The translations under genes were made by a program, and so were the position numbers. The notes beneath the pieces were generated by a model that did not search any database, had not been told where the DNA came from, and saw only the letters and a list, made by a program, of their open reading frames with translations. From Anthopleura xanthogrammica (Eukaryota; Cnidaria; Anthozoa; Actiniaria; Actiniidae), in contig OZ025206.1 in assembly GCA_964019055.1 (NCBI GenBank), forward strand, positions 4,526,617 through 4,590,616: a stretch of DNA of 64,000 nt, written 5' to 3'. Positions 26,041 through 38,898 of the stretch are shown here, piece by piece; position 1 is the first letter of the stretch; each line of letters begins with the position of its first letter.

Positions 26041-29000
26041 TTATCTTAGCCTCAAATCTCCTAGAGAAGAGTCTGAATTCTGATGAAAATGAGATCCAAG
26101 TAACAGCTGATCCTCTACAGGAGTGAGAAAGGGGTCGTCACTTCTTGATGGATCAAGATCACGTTGCTGGTAAACAGAATGTTTCACCGAGTTATTTTGG
26201 AGATATGATGGGCTGACTGGACTTAAAGTAGGTGATAAAATATTACTCTGTTGATAATGAGGTGTACATGTACGATCAAACGTGAAGACACTGCTATGCG
26301 ATGAATGAGGAGAAAGATGAGGTGACAATGAAGACAGGGATGTCTGCAAGAATGGAGATGACGCAACCCTAGAGAGGCTATTCTGGGAATTAAGAGGTGA
26401 CGTGTAGGTATTGCCGTTGGTGGAAGTCACAGCAGAGTGCCATGATTTTTGTGGAGACGACAAGACTGATTCCATAGTCATTCCAGAATGTGTTAATTGT
26501 TCAGAAGGTAATCCATTTCCATGAGATTTAATGTCACTTCCACCCAAGATTTCTTGTGGCAATGAAAACATTGGGTCGTCATTTAACGTCATGTGATTAG
26601 ACATTCCCTTACATCCATTACTCAGAGTATTATGTTGCAATAATGTTGGGGAGACGATTCCTCTTTCCACAGAGTTCAAAGGCTTGGTCTTTGTTACTTT
26701 TTTAGTTCTTGTAACTTTGTTTGTCTTTTTATGACTGTTTAAGACTGATATTTTTGATTTATTCACCACATCTTCCACAGGTGCAACCAAATGATTTGAA
26801 TTGAGTAGAGAGTCACTTTTGTGATTTTCTGTTGGCGTTATAACAGAAGCTGGCACTGAAGACGGCAACCAAATGCTTGTCTTTTCAGAGCTGTTCTTCT
26901 TCATATCAATGTGGAATAGTTTTTCCTCTGCTGAGACCCCATTTGACAAAGAAGATAAATTATTTGAAAGATCTTCGTCGCACATTCCTGGCAGTAACAA
27001 ATGATCTTGCTGTTGTGGCTCAAAAAGAGACGAATCAAACTGTGATAAGTCTTCCAGTTTTGGAGATTCAGGAGATTGCTCACTCGTATGTGAATAGTCT
27101 GACGACATTTGCATGTCTAACGAAGGAGAAAACACAGGTGTAGTAGTACTATTTGGACTGAATGTACTGTTAAGAGGGCTAGATTTAGCCAAGTCTTTAG
27201 CAGATCTTGATTTACTGGGCCTCGAAGAAGGTTTTCTGTTTGATGATTTTTTGGCCTGTTTGTTGGTAGTTTTGGTTTCAGCAGCTGTGGTTTTTGGTTG
27301 TGGTCTTTTTCTTGGTTTCTTGGTTAGTTGTTTGCTTGATTCTGCTGCTGCTGCAGCTTGAGCTTCCTGAAACTTATCCTGAACAAAATATAAAAAATTG
27401 AAATAGTTAATACTTAATCCATACTTGAGCACCTTGTTAATGTGGTTAACTCTAAAAGAAAAAAAAAAGGATTCTAAGCACTTGAAACAAGAGAGAAACA
27501 GAAGTAAGGAACAAACTCTTTACTCCTGAACAATGTTAACTTTCGACTTCTTATGGTTATCGATCCTTTGCTGTCTCTGTGCCAGAACTCTGGAACTCTC
27601 TTCCCTCACCACTAAGAACTCTTTCTACGATATCATCTTTTAAATCAAATCTTAAAACCTACTTGTTTAAATCCGCTTTTTCATGTTAATTTCGTAGCTT
27701 TATTTTTGTTTAATTTCTAATTTTTATCATTTTTTTATCACCTACTACGAGTATCACTCAGCGCCTAGAGCAGATCTGGATAGCCGTTTCATATATTCAA
27801 TTTATTATTTAATAATAATGCCTTAATTATCATTGTAGAATATTCAGCACATTCACATTTGGATTTTGCAAATGCAAGCAACGAAATTGTGGAACTCATC
27901 ATGCAACGTTGTTGCATTACAAGTTGCAGAGGGAATGCTGCTCATATTACCACCCTGCTCACAACAAACTTTCATTGTTGCAGAAAGTAGAAAGAGCTTC
28001 TACTTCTGTAACAAAGTCGTGCAACAAAATTTTGTTGTACAGGTTCATGGTAGTACAAGCAACATTCTCTGCATCTTGCAACACAACAATGTTGCACAGC
28101 AAGTTGCATGATTTTGTTGCTCCTATTTTCAATGCCTTAATATCAATACCACTCATATTATTTTGGCATCATCTACACTCATTTTCTGCTTATCTTTCAG
28201 ATATACCAACAAAGCATGGAAGCAAAATGTCCTACCTTTTTCCTTGCATGCTCTTCACAAAGAGCTCTTTCATGAACAATATCAAAGACAGGGACTGAGC
28301 ACTGTAAACCTCCTGGCCATTTTGCAGTACATTGAGAATACAGTACCTGAACTGAATCATTGATGATGTCTAATCAAGTAGTTAGGGAATCTTTAACATT
28401 ACATGTTACAATATTAAAATATCATATGTTTGCATATTACATTGTCTCGTCCATATTGGTGGTAATTAACAAACAATTTCTCATTAGCTTCCTTTGTTGA
28501 TACCACTAACATGGCCGTCATGCTTTTGTCAATTGCCTCTCTTGGGAATGGCTGCAAACCAACAATAGCAGATATCAGTTACACTCAATTGCCTTCAAAC
28601 AATTGTTTTAAGTCGACGCATTAGGGTCAAAAATACAGTAAATGTATGGAAAATGACCCAAATGCCTTGACTTAAAGCAAGTGTTTGAAGGCAATGGAGT
28701 GTACCTCTCATATCTGCTATTGTGTATTAATTTATCAAATTATGAATATAATCACACAATGTTTGAAAGCCGATTTATAAAATTTCTAGGATTCAAAATG
28801 CATAATGTGAATCAAACAATCTTTCTCTTTCCACTGAGGCAGACCTCACAATCCCTAGCACTTCCCTGTTTAGCATTTATATGGCATTTCTTATTGCAAA
28901 GGATACGGTTACTGCAGAATTTAGTGTATGGCATTGCATTCTGAGTGCAAGCTACACCCTCAGAGACAAAAGCACACTTCTTGACAACACAAGTTGGAGG

Positions 29001-29515
29001 GGAACTCCTAGAAGGAAAGCACAATAGAAAAATATAGTTTATACTGAATAATTTTGTGTTATAGAAATAATTATGTAGGATCAATTTTATTTATAAATCT
29101 GTAAAAAATTAAAAATTTTTCACTCGATGAAATGATATTAAATGAAATTATTTGTCACAGCGATAGGGAACTGGGAAAAAAATCTGTAATTCCCTGATGG
29201 GAATTGAACCCATGGCCTTCCATATTCTAGTCACATGCTCTACCACTGAGTTACAGGAGACTCTTGGTGAGCTAAGGGCCAATACTGTGTTGTCTAGATC
29301 TAGTTGCAATGGCCTGCAAACTGCTAGGCTCAGATACATGAATTCATAACGAATTCAATCAATCAATACTTGTAGAATGTAGAATATATATATATATATA
29401 TATTTTATTTTAGTTTTTTTTTTTTCTTTTTTTTTTCTAGAAGGCCCAGTGCAAGATTAGCTATGCTAAACTGGTGTATTTTGTAAATACTGTTTTAAAC
29501 CTTCTATAAATAAAG

Positions 29516-29547
<32 letters not shown>

Positions 29548-32500
29548 GAATATGAATACTTATTATAAAATACATTATCAATTTTGCAGTTATTTATATA
29601 ATGTTGATAGAAAGCCAATTGAAAGGAAATGAAAGCTGGTTAGATAATTGTACAGGTGCATATATTTTGGACATTTAATGCAACAATCCATTCATAGGAG
29701 CTATGGGTTTTTGTGATTCATGAATCATGAAAATCTAATGCCTACAGTACATACAATTACCTCATTCTTGTGTTTTCAACCACTGAATCCACAGATGCTG
29801 GCACATTTGTTTGTGCTGCTTTTAGCAGTGCAGTAGCTGTTGATAGTAATCGTGGGTGGTGATAACGTTGAGCTCTTAATGTACGTTTTAATTGATGAAG
29901 TTCTCTCCTTAGCCTGGCACTTAGTCTAGAGATCTTTACTGTTCTTGACTCCATCTTGTTTTGTGGACTATCCATTATACTGCAATTAAAAAGCATTTGG
30001 GTCAAAATTAAATAGCAACGGTTGTTAGCTAATGCACAAATTCTAATGGGTGTTATTTCCTGTAAAAATCAGCTACATTAACAAAGTTATATTACTTCTG
30101 TATTAATTATTTAACATTATAATGATACTTGAGATAAAATTCATTAACAGAACTAATGATTTAGTAGTATCTTAGCTCATTATAGCAGCAATGCAAGATT
30201 TATGGTGAAATTCTTGCATTATCCCTCTTCATTTTTCTGACTTTAGTTGGTTTTGATTTTTCCTATAAGTCAGGAGCTGGTCATTTATTACCTGGGGGGT
30301 GGGGGGGGGGGGGGGGGTATTGGCAGTTCTTCAAATAAAACTAAAAATGCAAATCTATCACTCGTTAATTCTGAGCCGACCATATTGGTACATATGGCTT
30401 ACTTTCAACCACATGACTTTTCTGGATTTGACTGGAAGGCAATCAATGGTTGACTGGGGGGCAACTAAAGATTCTTAAATCAAATCATATCAAAATAACT
30501 CCTCAAAGTATTCTATCTGTCTATTCCAACAACATGAAACCAGAAAACAAGATGCACAGACAACCTCCAACATTCTCCAAGCCTGTTAGAATGGGGATAC
30601 TACCGGAAGTGACATCTATTGATAGTTAGCAATTGCCGGCTCTCTCCCGATCAAACTTACAGGAGAATCGCGATACTGTAACTTACTTTGTCATGCTGGC
30701 ATATTGCATGATCATGTGTTACCAGTAAACATAACTTATTAGACAGACACTTACCATTCGTTTTCAGATGTTGTACCATTAAGGTGGCTGTCATTCGGCA
30801 GCCAAACTTGTTGCCATGGGATACTTTCATTATCACTGCTATCACTGTCAGAGCTGTCAATCCCTGCAATAATGAACAATAAGAACAATCTATGAAACAT
30901 TATCAATGAATGTACAGGGCTTGAAATATAAATGGCCAGTCAGTCACCAGTCATGATGACCAGACAAATAAGTTTTAGTTTGGTCATGCCCTGTTTCTGG
31001 CTCAATGTTACTGTTCAAAATGATGGGCAAGGCAAAGATTTGACAGGACAAGTTCCAATTCTGGCCAGACATTGTGTGTTGACTAGCTATTATCTTAAGC
31101 CCAGATGTATCACAGCACAGTACAATCATGCATAAAGTAATCTTAAAAAGCATTTTTTTTTCACCACGCATTATTTGAGAGAACCAAATATCCAATCTAT
31201 GATCACATAATGACATAAAGGAAATAGCCAAAAAAAATGCAATGTGGTACCTAATGGAAATGCAATGGACCAAGCTACAAATGGGCCATGTGAAAATTTG
31301 CATAACACCTTTAATGTTGTAGCTAATAATCCCAATTATCCTGTTATCCTAATCTTATTAATAGCACTGCTAAATTACAAACTTTAAGGTGGCTCCACCC
31401 AGTTTTCAGGAAGCACAGGCACTTGAATTTAAAGAGCTATAACTTACGTTACAGACTTAAGTTAAACATGATTTTTCACAAACTTACTACGAATAAACCA
31501 AACTTTACACTGATGCTAATTTGGTCGAAATCAGAGTTTTCCTAGTATCAAAATGTAATGATGATATATATCAAGGAATGTGAGAGAATGATCATTGATA
31601 TATATCAAAGAATGCAAGGGAATGTATGGTAAATAGAGATTATCACATGTTAAGAGCCTGATATCATTTTTATTTGCAAGTTTCCTGTCATATCACGAAC
31701 AAGCGAGTCCGCTAGCGAGTGAGCGATATGATACAGAAAACGAGTGAATAAAAATGATATCAGCTCTTAACATGTAATAATTTGTTTATTACCCATTAAG
31801 GGTCGATTATATATTATTATATATCATGAGATTTTATTGGACAGTTTGCCGCGAAGTGATATCATATCACTTCACTGATATGGTTTTTATTCACGGCTTT
31901 ATTTCATGGATATCGACCCTAAATGTGTAATAAACATGCTTATATCACAGTGCTAGCTTTTTTCAATTTCTGGGTAGGTTTAAGGTAAATCACATGACCT
32001 ATTAGTGCAAATGGGAGAAAGGGTAACTGGAAAAAAGCCACATCAAGATAAGACTATCCTAATTGAATAGTAACATTTTTCTAAGTACTGTATGTATAAA
32101 CAGTATGCTAATGATATTATATGTATTGATGTTAATAGCTTTGGGCCATATGGGTGAAACTTGTAAACAAACTTAAGTGCCAAAAAAATAAAATGGGAAG
32201 ATGGTCAATGAAAAGAAAATAACCATAAGCCTATGTCAGCTTAGTAAAGACCAATAGGAAAGCAATAATAAGGAAAGAATTTTTGAGGGTATACATGTTG
32301 ACATCTAAGATTGAGCTTATTATGGTCTTCGAGACTGTATATACAAACATATTTGTATAATGTTCTTGACTTGCAGATAACCAGAAATGAACATACTAAT
32401 GGTCCCCATATATGTCCTTAGAAACAACAACAAGGCAACATACCTAATAAATCAGCACCAAGCAATAATCATAGCTGTTTTCTTGACACAAAATGTGACA

Positions 32501-34011
32501 GTCTTTTCTAATTGAAATTCTCAGGATTTTTCAGAAATAAACTGTCAATAACATGAGTGGAAATGGTGAACACTTCATCCAATCTTGTGTCAACACGACA
32601 ATCAGAATGCTTTGCTAAACTTATACCGCAAAGTTAGGATCCCGGAAGACATTTTCTTTTTGTCTGGAATATGGCCACGTTTCCTTAGCTAGACTAAAAA
32701 TAATATGTACTTTGTATTTTCATCTACGTGGCCTCTCAAAACGTGGAAACTGGTGGAATATCTATGTGTTTTATGACAACAAAATAACACGTATCTCTCA
32801 CTACTGAAGAATTCAGAAAATAAACTCAAATTTTGATCGGATTTGACAACGTAAAAGATTAAGAACTTTCTAGTTCTATAACAAAAGAAATTTCGATTTC
32901 CTTGAAGCAATTTACATTTAGGAAAATTTTACTAACTGTAAGCTTAAATTTAGACAGCTTTTTCATTTTAAATATTGTCTGGAAAGGAAGTTTCTAAGGG
33001 AATTTATTTCCTCGTTTCGAATTATAATGAAAGCAAAATTTAGTTTTTAGTCAACAAGTTTCTAGAACGTATTAGGCTTATATTCGAAAAGAAATATCTG
33101 AATCAACTAGAATAAAAATTGAACTTACCGTAGCTACTGAATAGATCTTCTCTGTCGCGTTTCGAGGTTTCTAAACAGGCTTTTAATTCAGTAATAGCGG
33201 GAATATCTGGGTGTTTTTTAGGAGGACGAGTCTTGTGTTTCTTGTGTCGATGTGGTAGAGTTACAGGCGAGACGAAAGTCATGTCTTGAGAGCCATGAAT
33301 CGCAGAGACATCTGCTCGAGTTGGGGTATCACGCATGGAGTTTACTGTCGATTCTTTGTCGACATGATCATGACTTTCACTCGCTTTTTTCCGTCTAGTT
33401 TTCTTCGGAACTAAACCTAAAACTTGCAGATGACTATTACAATATCTAGAGAGAAGTATAGATAAGAAAATGTTTAGATTTTCAACAGCAAAATGATGGA
33501 AAATACCATGGTTTTTGGTGATGACGCGCTCGCGCGCCATGTTTTCCGTTCGCAGTGGAAATTTCCCGTCAAATTTTGGTGAAGAAAAATAAAGATTTAT
33601 GCTTCAAAACAGCAACAAAACTTACATTCTATCCTCGGGAAAAGGTATAGGGTTCGTACACTGTTGTCCATTGTATTTAGCAACGTACTGGCACTGTTTG
33701 AACGGGGCATTTTTGTCCTCTAAAACATGACGGATACAGAAAGCGTAGCCATTCAATCTTCTTTGCTTGCAAAGTTTTTCGCTGTAGCTACAAAGTAGCT
33801 TGCCGTCAATCGGTGAAGAATGGATGTTTTTCCCTTCAAACATGCCTTCGATTCCTGGTTCTTTCTTGACGAGAACATCGGCTAAGGGAAAAGGAAAAAT
33901 ATCCTTGAATTTCAAGCCCTACAATAGACTTACTACGTGGTAAATTCTTGTCGGAAATAAAGGGATTTTCAATCCCCCGTTATTATGAAACAACGTACTA
34001 TTCTCCGCCAT
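26041..34011 (-). CDS. INO80D: INO80 complex subunit D-like protein
   Basis: INO80D is a metazoan accessory subunit of the nuclear INO80 chromatin remodeller. Eight exons: 33999-34011, 33626-33881, 33129-33445, 30755-30863, 29761-29979, 28907-29007, 28236-28369 and 26041-27378 (stop 26041-26043). All phases close, giving about 828 residues. Two cysteine/histidine modules typical of INO80D and its relative KANSL2 are clear. The first has CSYSEKLCKQRRLNGYAFCI and CTNPIPFPEDR, joined to YCNSHLQVLGLVPKK. The second has CAFVSEGVACTQNAMPYTKFC, continuing across two introns to CTAKWPGGLQCSVPVFD and LCEEHARKKDKF. A long Lys-rich then Ser/Pro-rich tail follows, as in the human protein. The tiny first exon (MAEN) is inferred from an ATGGCGG start and phase; MFEGKNIH in exon 2 is the alternative start, equivalent to the human N-terminus. 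A poly(A) signal AATAAA (minus strand) lies at 25964-25969, about 72 bp after the stop. Confidence 0.92.
27876..28122. mobile_element. Foldback element, family 2 (GCAACAAAATCATGCAAC), copy 1
   Basis: About 247 bp in the last intron of the INO80D-like gene. The right end (inverse AGCAACAAAATCATGCAACT) matches the left end AGCAACGAAATTGTGGAACT with several differences. GTTGCA/TGCAAC motifs are repeated through both arms. The centre has GTAGAAAGAGCTTCTAC, a smaller hairpin. A second copy lies at 37231. Confidence 0.75.
28562..28723. mobile_element. Foldback element in an INO80D intron
   Basis: About 160 bp. AACAATAGCAGATATCAG at the left is mirrored by CATATCTGCTATTGTG at the right. The arms continue with CAATTGCCTTCAAACA against TGTTTGAAGGCAATGG, and TTAAGTC against GACTTAA. 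A central GGGTCA...TGACCC pair completes a long hairpin. It lies between the exons ending at 28907 and starting at 28369. Confidence 0.78.
29110..29275 (-). mobile_element. tRNA-derived SINE, family C, in an INO80D intron
   Basis: The minus strand has a tRNA-like head: an A-box region TAACTCAGTGGTAGAGCA, a stem-loop in the anticodon position, and a B box GGTTCAATTCC, over about 72 nt. The acceptor stem does not pair well, and the loop lacks the normal T at position 33, so this is not a working tRNA. The head continues into CAGATTTTTTTCCCAG and TATCGCTGTGACAAA, an unrelated body as expected for a SINE. Confidence 0.65.
29371..29547. repeat. Microsatellites: (AT)n, poly-T and (TTAC)n
   Basis: An AT run at about 29384-29402 is followed by T-rich sequence, and about seven copies of TTAC end near 29546. 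All are in an INO80D intron. Simple repeats; no function is implied. Confidence 0.85.
30294..30317. repeat. Poly-G tract in an INO80D intron
   Basis: A run of about 23 nearly uninterrupted G residues, with one T near the start, on the plus strand (C on the transcribed pre-mRNA). Long enough to form a G-quadruplex on the nontemplate-of-RNA strand. It is also prone to length error in sequencing. Confidence 0.85.
31640..31936. mobile_element. Two adjacent foldback units in an INO80D intron
   Basis: Unit 1 (31640-31780) pairs CACATGTTAAGAGCCTGATA with ATATCAGCTCTTAACATGT, with GCGAGTCCGCTAGCGAGTGAGCG in the loop. Unit 2 (31786-31936) pairs TTATTACCCATTAAGGGTCGA with TCGACCCTAAATGTGTAATAA, with GTGATATCATATCAC inside. 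They abut, so this may be one composite element or a nested pair. Confidence 0.75.
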
Positions 34012-34299
34012 GATCTCATTCCGGTGTAAAAACTTTCAATTTAAGAGAAAGTCATGTTAAGGCATCGAAAACTTCAAGGGAATAGACAGACATTATAAAC
34101 AGTACAAGACGAAGTACACCGCGCTTAAATATGCATACAATTTTCCGTGCCACTAGTTAATACAAACAATAAACTCCACGTACTTCGATCCAGCTTTCTC
34201 GTATTACTCAAATCAACAAGGCCAGAATTCAGTCGTATTTCTTCCATAAAGAACGCACAGTTCACAGTATCATGGGCCTTCAGAATATCAAGGAGCCTT

Positions 34300-34760
34300 T
34301 AGGTTTAGTTAGCAATGGCCATCTTGATCGCCATTACGGCTTACGTAGATATGCTGACCACTCGAGGGCGAATGAAAAAATCACACACCCTCTCAGCGCC
34401 CTTTTTTGGAACGCCAAATCGTATTGAATGACACCTTGCTCGATTCCCAAAAATACAATTCGTTTTATTTCGATCACCCAAGATACGGAAACTCATTACA
34501 ATCGCTGTGCGATCCAGGCATTTTGGGAGCAAACCGTCAATGAAAGTCTGCTTGGATTTGGGATTTGAACGAGAGGGAAATTTGAAATAACGACAGCCCC
34601 TCTCCATCATGGTGCTTTTTCGGGCCATGGGCTTGGGGCGGGTCACCAGCGTCAGAACAACGCCAAGACGCCATTTTGTGATGCGACAACAGAGCTTCAT
34701 GCACTAGCCAATCACAAAACGAGCTGTTTCGGGGGCGGGGTTTTCATTGGAGAATTCGGA
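34300..34760. other. GC-richer segment upstream of INO80D; unassigned 119-codon frame
   Basis: More CpG and GC than the flanks, with GCCGCCATTTTG-like and CCAAT-like motifs. An open frame of 119 codons runs on the minus strand from 34700 to 34341 (starts MKLCCRITKWRLG). I find no domain, and no convincing donor that would join it to INO80D. It may be promoter/CpG sequence, a 5' exon, or an unrecognised small gene. Confidence 0.3.
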
Positions 34761-35980
34761 TTTGATTGACGGGTTCAAAGTTAATGAATTCATCAAAATG
34801 GCTTCCCAAGAAAGAAGGAATATATTTTCTTTCTTTTGTGCTTTGCTTTGAATATATTATCAATTTGTTTGGATTTTCAAAAGATATTGTTATTCCTTTA
34901 TCGAGTGTTTTATTGTCTTTTATTGGTGAGATAAAATAGTGATTTTCTAAAGCAAAATTCGGATGCTTTCGAACTCGTTTCCCGGAAACGCTTAGGAAAG
35001 GAATGAAAAGAAAACCTACTGAGTATGGTAGTTCTCATTCGATGAAATAAAATTCGCCGTACGAAACCCGGGACGAAACCATTAAGAATTTCATTTCCTT
35101 ATTGTAATGAAGTGACTCTTTTATAGCTCTATTTGTAGCGAAAATTCTCTCCCACGATGCAACTTTGAAGAATAAGTTGAGATAAGCTTAATTAACCTGG
35201 AAACCTACAAGCTAATGGGATATTTTTTGATGCAGATTTCAAACCTTTGAAGGTTTTATTTTTTTGTTTTTCCACTTTTGTTTATTTTTACTTCATGAAA
35301 CTTAAAGATGGAATATTTATTAGTTAAGACTTCGTAATTCTGATGTTATTAATAATAAATGATTATAAATAATAAATTTAGATTACCACGAAACTGTTTT
35401 TAAAAACTATTTGTACTTTCATATTTAGAGTACAAATCTTAATTTTTTTCATGTTTTTCCCCCTAGAAAATTCGATACTGTTTCATTCGCGTTTCCTTTA
35501 AGACACATCTTTTTAACAAGTGGATTCTATGGTTATACAAAATAGTAAAATCAATAATAACATCTGTATAATCAATCGTATCTTACTGAAAAGTGACAAC
35601 TATGGTATATACCTTTTAGGCATGTAAATATTGTTTTTTTTTTGTCTTATAAATATAGTATTTGTTAAAATTGCAAAGAAGGAAGAAAGAAATAAAGCAC
35701 AAAAATGTCACCATTTAAAAATACTTACTCGGCCTTCCAAACAAATCTAGTTCAGCTACACTTTTTCGAGAGTATATGGTTATGGGATTTTAAACTTACT
35801 GGTGGAAATTGCAAAAATTGAATGCTGTTTTTGGCATTCTATGAGGACCTCGGGAGGTTGATAAACACAAAGAGGTTGTCTGTCTTATGCCTTAGGTGCC
35901 TACATTCATTCAAAACTAGAAAACCAAAAATGTCAGATGAAAACCACTAATTTTGGAAATGTAATAAATCACTTTGAAAG
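34761..35980. other. Spacer between INO80D and LNPK, no gene seen
   Basis: AT-rich after 34.8 kb. No frame over 60 codons and no inverted repeat noted before the family 1 element at 35981. The following 36123-37230 is likewise without a supported gene; the frames at 36489-36913 overlap each other and lack features. Confidence 0.45.
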
Positions 35981-36122
35981 TATAGACCCTTTGCATATGT
36001 TACGTCAAAGCAGCTCAATTTGGAGGGCAAAACAAAAGAATTTCAATCTCCTTAGAATTGGAACCGCTATTGTTTTGTTCTCCAAATTGAGCTGCATTCT
36101 GATGTGCTGCAAGGGGTCTATT
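35981..36122. mobile_element. Foldback MITE, family 1, copy 3
   Basis: It starts TATAGACCCTTTGC and ends GCAAGGGGTCTAT. The internal arms CAGCTCAATTTGGAGGGC and CTCCAAATTGAGCTGC are inverse complements. It sits in the spacer between the INO80D-like gene and LNPK. Confidence 0.85.
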
Positions 36123-37230
36123 TGAATCAAAAAATCTTATTTCCATGCCAAAATGTCCTAGCTACACCACTGCATCCTCTCCACTCTAATAAAATAAAAC
36201 AGGAAATCTATAGTGTTAAAGTTGATTGGAATTCAAGGATTTTTCCAGCCACAAAACCCAACACACTATATTGCAACTAAATCTGCCCGATCTAGCTATG
36301 CCCAGGCTGCAGGGGTTTCAATAGAAGGCAGTCGACTGCCGGGTACTTAACTTCATGCCGCTGGCTATTTTACAAATCAGTCTCAATAACTATGAAGTAG
36401 AATTAGTGGACACAGACAACTACATCTGAATCCCATCCATCTACTTCAAATATTATTGATACCCATGCTCTGAGTCCCAGGAGCAGATCTAGGAACCAGA
36501 GCAAAGGGCAGGCAAGAAACTTGACATTAGATGAACCTCTATGACTAACAAAAATATAAGGGAAAGCTGAGGCCCCTTGGGCCCATCCCTAAATCCATCT
36601 ATGTTGACTTTGATCAGCCCTGAGGATGTTTCAGGATTCAGAGCACTACCCATCCAGGTGATCTGGAATCTAGGCGCGCAATTCATTGTTTGTCACAGCA
36701 AAAATTTCCAAGTGTTTTCTATTATCTCTTGTCAAAATGAAATATTTTCCACCAACAATGACGAAATATGCTTTTTCCAAAAGGTATTTGGCAAATCTTT
36801 GCACAGATGAGTTTTATTTTCTTTATTTTCGAGAAAAAGCTGTTATAAATCAAGCCAAAAACCTGGAACAAGGAAACATTGAGATACAAACAAAATGTTT
36901 GCTGATTGGCTAATTCCTTCGGCCTGAGAGAAGTGAGATCACCTGGATTGGGCTACCACTTTTCCCAATACTAGCAAGTACAGTAAGTATAGACATTTTA
37001 GTTATAATTTTAATGTTTATTATTAAATTTCTAAGAAAAGTTGACAAAACTAACTTCTATCATTAGAAAAAATATCTACCGTTAGTTTATATCCTCTTTA
37101 TTGATAGATGCATCAAATAAATAAAATTTATCAATGAAAAGCTTTATATTACTTAGATTAAACTCCACCAAGTGAAGATCTTTGAACCATTGTCAATAAT
37201 ATATTAAGGCTATTAAGGTTTTCGTAACAC

Positions 37231-37463
37231 AAGCAACAAAATCATGCAACTTGTTGAGCAACATTGTTGCATTGGAAGTTGCAAAGCAAATGTTGCTTGA
37301 TGTCTTACCACCTCATGTGCAAAAATTTTTCGTTGTTGCAGAGTAGAAAGAGCTAAACCAAAGAGCTTCTACTTCTGTAACAAAGTCACACAATAAAATT
37401 TTGTTGTTGGATGGGGTGGTAATACGAGCTACATTCCCTCTGCAACTCGCAGCCCAACAATGT
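37231..37463. mobile_element. Foldback element, family 2, copy 2
   Basis: Starts AGCAACAAAATCATGCAACT and shares with copy 1 (27876) the order: ends, GCAACATTGTTGCATT, then GTTGTTGCAGA, GAGCTTCTACTTCTGTAACA, AATTTTGTTGTTG, and CCCAACAATGT. The right end is more decayed than in copy 1. It lies between INO80D and LNPK. Confidence 0.75.
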
Positions 37464-38212
37464 GAATAATGCTGCAAGGGGACTAGTATAATATGATTCA
37501 GCTGTACTCTTACATTACTTTATGGAATTTGGAAAAAATAAAGCACATAACAATTGCAAAAAGATCTTGTTTATTTATTGTCAGACATACCACAGCAAAT
37601 TATATATTTATTTACTGAAATGAAGTCTCAAAGTTAAAATGCGATTGTACGGTACTTTTGTTTTGTTTCCTTTCTTTTCTTTTTCTGACCTTGTGCAAGA
37701 CATACCACTTTAAATGAAGAATCAAAGTTCAGACTTTCCTGTTTTTATCTTAACCAAATCAGGTATAGCCACCATCCTCTTAAAATACCATAAGCTTATT
37801 AGTATGTCAAAACAGGGATTTTCAATACTAATTTTAGTAACATGACTGCCACTCCAGGGCTTTTGTTATCTATACTGTTGCAAACCATCTATTATGAGCA
37901 TATTACAGCACTTTTCATATTTCTGCGACCTACCCAACTCACCAACCAGACATCTGGCATTTTGGCTTCTGTCAATCAAACTTACAATGGACGGAATTCA
38001 TTCTGACCAAGCAATAAGGAAATTCCCATGACTAGACAGCCATTTTCACATCTAAACTTGATCGACAGAAGCCAAAACGTGCCCTGGAGTCAATATTTGG
38101 TTGCAGTAATATGAATAGCACAGTAATCCAACTTTTTAAGTCATTCTTCGATCTTCAAAATCACATTATAAATAACAAAACCATGTTCAGGTTTTACCAT
38201 TGTTGAGAATCA

Positions 38213-38859
38213 TTACTCTGTTTTTGCAGCTTCATCTGGTGTCTCTTCTATTGTTTCCTCTGGAGGTTTTTCTGTTTTATTCACTATAAAAGAGAAAATG
38301 AAGGTACAGCAAAAGACTTTAAACTCCTGGTAAAACTAGTAATTATAATCTTATTAATAATATTTCTATTTTCTTAAATTTATAAAAGAATTTTATTATC
38401 CTTCCGCCTCATGATCCGCCAAAACTGCACGTATGACCTTTCTCCACATGTTTCACATTTCTAATTCTTCACTATTACACTATGAAATAAAGTAAAGAAA
38501 AATAATAATTATTTTCAGCATCAATTACCTTTCATCTCATCACCTGATACATCTGAAATACTTTCCTCAGGTGTCTGTTTCACTTCTTCTTTGACTTCTT
38601 TTCTTGGGCTGGGTGGGGGGTGTTTACAAGATCTTCCAGGTGTCATTGGATCATCTTCCAGTTTGGGAGCTATGGGTCGTTGTTTTCGTGGTGGATTAAG
38701 GTGGAAGCAATAGCAACACCTGAAGCCTAATTAAAATATAAATCACAGTTAGGATAATATTGGTACAGAATAACACTGATTCCACTGGTTCTGCTTCCCA
38801 GTTGGCTCACTTGGTCGAGCGTTGGTATGATGTGCGGGAGGTCGTGGTTCAAGTCCCGG

Positions 38860-38898
<39 letters not shown>

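Noticed and set aside
27113..27361. Plus-strand 82-codon frame opposite INO80D
   Set aside because: It is the antisense shadow of the Lys/Ser-rich INO80D terminal exon, which has homology and phase support.
29192..29265. Functional tRNA gene on the minus strand
   Set aside because: A and B boxes are present, but the acceptor stem mispairs and the anticodon loop lacks T33; it continues into a SINE body.
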